NCBI GenBank assembly: GCA_004151065.3 | Contig: NWUY0300052130.1 | Coordinates: 17,128 to 27,603, forward strand | Length of the DNA: 10,476 bases | Reading direction: 5' to 3' | DNA from: Larix sibirica | Taxonomy: Eukaryota; Streptophyta; Pinopsida; Pinales; Pinaceae | In this document: positions 7,525 to 10,476 of the stretch, piece by piece | Layout: each line of letters opens with the position of its first letter | Position numbering within the stretch: position 1 is the stretch's first letter | Position numbers and translations under genes: made by a program | The notes under the pieces: generated by a model | What the model saw: the letters and a program-made list of their open reading frames with translations, nothing else | The model's database searches: none | What the model was told of the DNA's origin: nothing

Positions 7525-7980
7525 CTAGGAGGAAAATATGTTCCAGAACCCAATCAAAGGATGATATGATCCCTCACAAATCTCAAAACAAATACATCCA
7601 TCTAAAGCCAACAGAGCCCTACACGAGAGCACATTCGCATCTGTATTATGCTCCCTGAAAATGTGTATGATAGAAGTCTGTGAGCATTTTTCCAAGAGGA
7701 TATTGGTTTGATCCATCCAAGAGGTTAGTGCCAGTGCATTGATGGATCCAACTGCATTTTCCCAGTTTACAATGGTCAATGCATCCCCGACCACCTGTTC
7801 CAAGTTGATATTGGCCTTAGTCACAAAAAATAAAACCATCCAAAGTGCCAACAATTCCCCTTTAGTATTGGTACCCAGGCCACGAGACATCCAAAGTTTG
7901 ATATGATCGCCATTTTACAATTCAATAAATGCACCTGCACCACACCTGCCCGAAGAGCACTGCGCAGCACCATCAAACCG
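7525..7980 (-). pseudogene. LINE RNase H domain, most complete copy (broken)
   Basis: This is the C-terminal RVT_3-type RNase H of LINE ORF2. In minus-strand order it shows RFDGAA with the first catalytic Asp at 7972-7974, then SSGRCGAGAFIEL and an in-frame TAA at 7915-7917. The same frame continues through NGDHIKLW and MSRGLGTNTKGELLAL (second acidic residue Glu at 7855-7857), VVGDALTIVNW (third acidic Asp at 7783-7785), and FREHNTDANVLS. There the expected last Asp of the A-D pair is Asn (7633-7635). The frame closes at 7525 after FWNIFSS. The ATG at 7888-7890 is internal, since coding similarity continues upstream of the stop. Stop and missing acid together mean no activity. The domain identity is well supported by the order and spacing of the acidic motifs. 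Confidence 0.87.
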
Positions 7981-8728
7981 GGCTCTATTCCCAGATCGAA
8001 GTAGTAGTGGCAGCCAGTCTACTCGATCAGTGGCCAAATTCCCCACTATTTGAGACCCCACGCATTCCTGAAAAAGTGTTTGAACTGTACTTGCAATCCT
8101 ACTGGGCTCTGAAGCTATATGCTCAAATATCTGTTGATTCCAAGACTTCCAGGTCTCTCAAGCTACAAAACAAACCAAATCCTCATAATTGTTGTTGATT
8201 GCGAACCAATTTTTAAAACAATCTTGAATCGTATCCCCCGACTAAACTTGCAAATTTGTAAAATGGGTCCCAAAATATGACCAAACTTTTACAGTGAATG
8301 GACAAGTTACAAAGAGATGAACAAAAGATTATGCATCTTGACGACAATGTGAACAAATATTTGGGCCTATTATGCCCCTCTTTTGCAGGTTTTCCCAGAT
8401 TAATATCTTCCCTTCCAATAGTAACCACACAAATATCTTAACCTTAAGTGGTAATCTCCATTTCCAGCAACAACAGTGCCACCACTTCGTCTCCCATTTT
8501 GTATTCTTCATAATAGCCTCATATGCCAGATGAGCTATAATAGTGTCGTCCCGAGTATTCCAGGACCAAAGAAGTCGATCCTCACCATCCAAAATTATGA
8601 TATTGCTCGAAGCAGATCCAGCGTGAAACTCTTCCATTCTGCAACCATCACACAAACAAGTCCCAACTGGGAGGCACTCAACCATCTATGAAAATTATGT
8701 GTTGGATTGTTATCGATGAGTATATGAT
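7981..8728 (-). pseudogene. LINE linker and zf-RVT region, block 4 copy (broken)
   Basis: This joins RT thumb to RNase H. Just downstream of the RT stop, peptide HNFHRWLSASQLGL appears in one frame. After a slip near 8606-8612, a second frame runs GSASSNIIILDGEDRLLWSW, then WWHCCCWKWRLPLKVKIFV, then CSHC (8344-8355) and HLFVTC (8302-8319), which together give the C-x2-C...H-x4-C zinc-knuckle pattern of zf-RVT. That frame continues to the RNase H but is broken by stops at 8329-8331, 8242-8244 and 8158-8160. The last one falls directly before ETWKSWNQQIFE, a typical plant LINE motif. The ATG at 8683-8685 is not a start. Zinc-knuckle identity is good; function is lost. Confidence 0.82.
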
Positions 8729-9732
8729 TTAATAGTAGTATCCTCGGTTTCTTAGGTGGGATACCAATTCTGTCGAAATCCTGAATGTTAGAGGACCACC
8801 CACTATTGGATCTTCACCGATCAATATGTTATGACCATTCCCATGATACCAAGCCAACCATTCTGCCATAACCAAGAAAGATGAGAGTAATCTCGCCCAA
8901 ATATTTGAGATACCTTTAGTTGTCTTCCTCTTTGAGCATATCCACTGAATAGTGGAAAAATTACTAAAATATTTGTCTTTTAGGACTTTGCCCCACACAC
9001 AATCCATTGATAATGCTCTCCATAGACTTTTAGCCAATAAAGCAGATGAGAAAGAGTATATGTTCTTGATCGACCAACCACCCTGAGCGTATGGACGAGC
9101 CAGCTTGGTCCAATCAACTAAATGGATTTTTTGACTTCCATTCCCCGACCATATGAAATGATGGATCTTCTTGCGTATGTTGGTTAATATGGTTTTTGGG
9201 ATTCTGCACAGTGAAAACCAATATACCCCCAGGTTTTGTAGTACAAACTTCACTAACGTAAGACGACCACCACTGGATAACCATCGCCATTGCCAATGAT
9301 GTATCCTCTGTTCTATCTTTTGTAGGAGCCACTGCCAATTCGCGATCCGATAGCCATTTGGTTTTAAATAATAACCAAGGTATTTGGTACCTTCCATCAA
9401 TTCACCAACCCTATAGGAGAGAATATTAACAAACTCTGATAGCTGAAATCCCTCCAGATTATGCTTTAAGAGTTTCGATTTCCTTTCATTAATAGTCATG
9501 CCTGAGGTGTGGCAGAAGAGTTGTAGTAGACAACTGATACGGTTCCATTCATGTAGATCTGCAATCCTAAATAACATCATATTGTCAACAAAAATTGATG
9601 AGTGATTGATATATTAGGAGATACCTGGATCCCGGATAATAGAGAGTCTTCCTTGACTTTATGTATCATCCTGTTGGGGCCATCTATCACAATCAAAAAT
9701 AGTAATAAAGAAAGGGGACAGCCCTGCCGAAG
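8729..9732 (-). pseudogene. LINE RT palm end and thumb, block 4 copy (inactive)
   Basis: A second view of the same reverse transcriptase fragment. The first frame begins at the truncation point with RFLRQGCPLS, the complete RQGCPLSP-like block (Arg kept, unlike block 3), and continues through RMIHK, LLSGIQVSPN and SITHQF. A one-base slip in a T run near 9590-9594 leads to the second frame, which opens with FVDN at 9581-9592: the second catalytic Asp is Asn. The remaining motifs are SGMTINERKSK, YLGYYLKPNGYR, GGRLTLVKFVLQNL, IPKTIL, FIWSGNGSQK and GGWSIKNIYSFSSALLAKS, ending at TAA 8729-8731 after RNRGYYY. The ATG at 9578-9580 is internal. Length is far below a full ORF2, which would also carry an endonuclease. 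Confidence 0.88.
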
Positions 9733-9746
9733 GAACCTTGGAATCT
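9733..9746. repeat. Target-site duplication of the LINE, truncated 5' side
   Basis: GAACCTTGGAATCT matches 3769-3782 exactly. It lies where RT similarity ends and flanking DNA begins. It sets the truncation point of the element and supports target-primed insertion. Confidence 0.85.
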
Positions 9747-10476
9747 ATTAATGCTAACTAGCTTAGTTTCTAGTATTACTTCCCTTCATCCCCTATAGCA
9801 TTAAGTGTTTTGCTTTCTTATGTTTTAGAAACACCTAAAATTTCATATATAATTTGCCCGTACCTTGAGAAGAGGCCAAAGTTATTAATTCGTTGATATA
9901 AAGAGTTGTTAATAATCTTGACTTAAAACCTAAGTTATAAGCATCGAATGAAAATGAAAAAGAAATCAAATCATGAAGTTTATAGAGTCCTTAGTGCTTG
10001 GAGTAGAGACTTTTAGATTTTTGGAGGTCGTACTACCATGTTTAAAATATATTCAAAGGTACTAATACTTTTGTGTCATAAAGTTAGTTCTAGTGCACAT
10101 GTTGGGTTTGAGAGGAGACATTATGCTATTGGGTAGGTGGGAAGTCTATGCTCTTATTTACCTCAACTAACCTAGTAGAGAAGAAAAACACCACCACAAA
10201 AGACATACACCTAATTTATCATAAAACTCCAAGGAATGCCAACACCTTTACTTTTTGAAAAATGTAAAACACCACAAAAGGCATATAGACTTACGTGGCA
10301 TCCATATCTTCATATGACATTGATATGACAAATCTACCTATTAAGCATGAAAAGCACTAGCTTTCCCAATAAAAAACAAAAACAAAAGTAGCAATAGCAT
10401 TCCAAATAAAAAAACAAAGGTAAGCCAAGACAATGCGTGGGATGCCAAGAAACGTATAATGACGAGGTGGAAGCAC
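9747..10476. other. Right flank of the LINE, non-coding
   Basis: AT-rich DNA with no gene, RNA or second transposon recognised. It is shared with block 3 up to 10348; the last 128 bp are single copy in this window and include A-rich runs near 10370-10420. It contains two related segments, AAAACACCACCACAAAAGAC near 10185 and AAAACACCACAAAAGGCATA near 10266, that look like a small local duplication. Confidence 0.6.
10164..10212. repeat. 49-bp insertion relative to block 3
   Basis: Block 3 reads TTTACCTAATTTATC at 7229-7243. Here the same flanks are separated by 49 bp. ACCT occurs both just before the segment (10160-10163) and at its end (10209-10212), so a 4-bp microhomology bounds it. Part of it resembles the nearby 10266-10285, so it may be an old local duplication lost from block 3, or gained in block 4. 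Confidence 0.8.

Larger units (their letters stand above)
3783..9732 (-). mobile_element. 5'-truncated, dead plant L1-type LINE (spans redundant blocks)
   Basis: A non-LTR retrotransposon lies on the minus strand, bounded by 14-bp target-site duplications, with its poly-A end at low coordinates. In element order it carries the end of the reverse transcriptase, a CCHC zf-RVT linker and an RNase H, which is the order of ORF2 in plant L1 elements that acquired an RNase H. ORF1, the endonuclease and the N-terminal RT are absent because the insertion is 5' truncated just before the RQGCPLSP-type block. As written the element spans almost 6 kb, but the window lists overlapping pieces. The non-redundant element is 3783-3961 plus 7370-9732, about 2.5 kb. 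Frameshifts and stops show it is a pseudogene copy that any active relative would have to mobilise in trans. Confidence 0.85.
8600..10348. repeat. Part of block 4 that contains all of block 3
   Basis: Counterpart of 5673-7368. The offset is 2927 at the left and 2980 at the right; the difference is almost all the 49-bp segment at 10164-10212. The first 563 bp are identical and the rest carry scattered, mostly transition-type differences. Confidence 0.92.

Noticed and set aside
3962-9084. Genuine tandem segmental duplication or nested LINE array
   Set aside because: Every repeat boundary coincides with an N, boundaries fall at arbitrary points inside the element, and the target-site duplications pair only when blocks are collapsed. 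A real tandem cannot be fully excluded without reads.
1-10476. CRISPR array, phage, defence system or other new system
   Set aside because: No regularly spaced repeats, no prokaryotic gene layout, and all recognisable coding signal is plant LINE remnant.

Overview
This window looks like nuclear DNA of a seed plant. It is AT-rich, carries no intact gene, and is dominated by a decayed plant L1-type LINE whose last domain is an RNase H. A gymnosperm or another large, repeat-rich genome is possible, but nothing here fixes the lineage. I see no bacterial or organellar signature, tRNA, rRNA or CRISPR array.

The main structural fact is that the window is four sequence blocks joined by exactly three single N characters, at 2415, 5672 and 7369. 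At every N, the sequence just before it is repeated further on, in the block that follows. Block 1 is 1-2414, block 2 is 2416-5671, block 3 is 5673-7368 and block 4 is 7370-10476. The end of block 1 (1237-2414) equals the start of block 2 (2416-3593). The end of block 2 (5190-5671) equals the start of block 3 (5673-6157). A longer part of the end of block 2 (3962-5671) equals the start of block 4 (7370-9084). All of block 3 (5673-7368) is contained in block 4 (8600-10348). These are the overlaps expected of allelic or overlapping contigs placed in series. The apparent repeats are therefore most simply false duplications, and the non-redundant path is 1-1236, 2416-3961, 7370-10476, about 5.9 kb.

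On that collapsed path the layout is simple. The left flank (1 to 3768) is AT-rich non-coding DNA with a 20-bp direct repeat, a 29-bp tandem repeat, an old diverged tandem repeat near 1187-1378, and a weak RNase H-like peptide near 1574-1702. One LINE insertion on the minus strand follows. It is bounded by a 14-bp target-site duplication (GAACCTTGGAATCT at 3769-3782 and 9733-9746), with its poly-A end (poly-T on +) at 3782-3790. It is truncated at its 5' end inside the reverse transcriptase, just before the RQGCPLSP-type block. In minus-strand order it holds the end of the RT palm and the thumb, a linker with a CCHC zf-RVT motif, a C-terminal RNase H, and a 3' UTR. The right flank (9747-10476) is non-coding.

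The LINE is dead. It has a frameshift directly before the FVDD catalytic motif, further frameshifts in the linker, several in-frame stops, and an Asp-to-Asn change at the last catalytic position of RNase H. Most of these lesions are shared between copies, so they predate the allelic split. A few are copy-specific.
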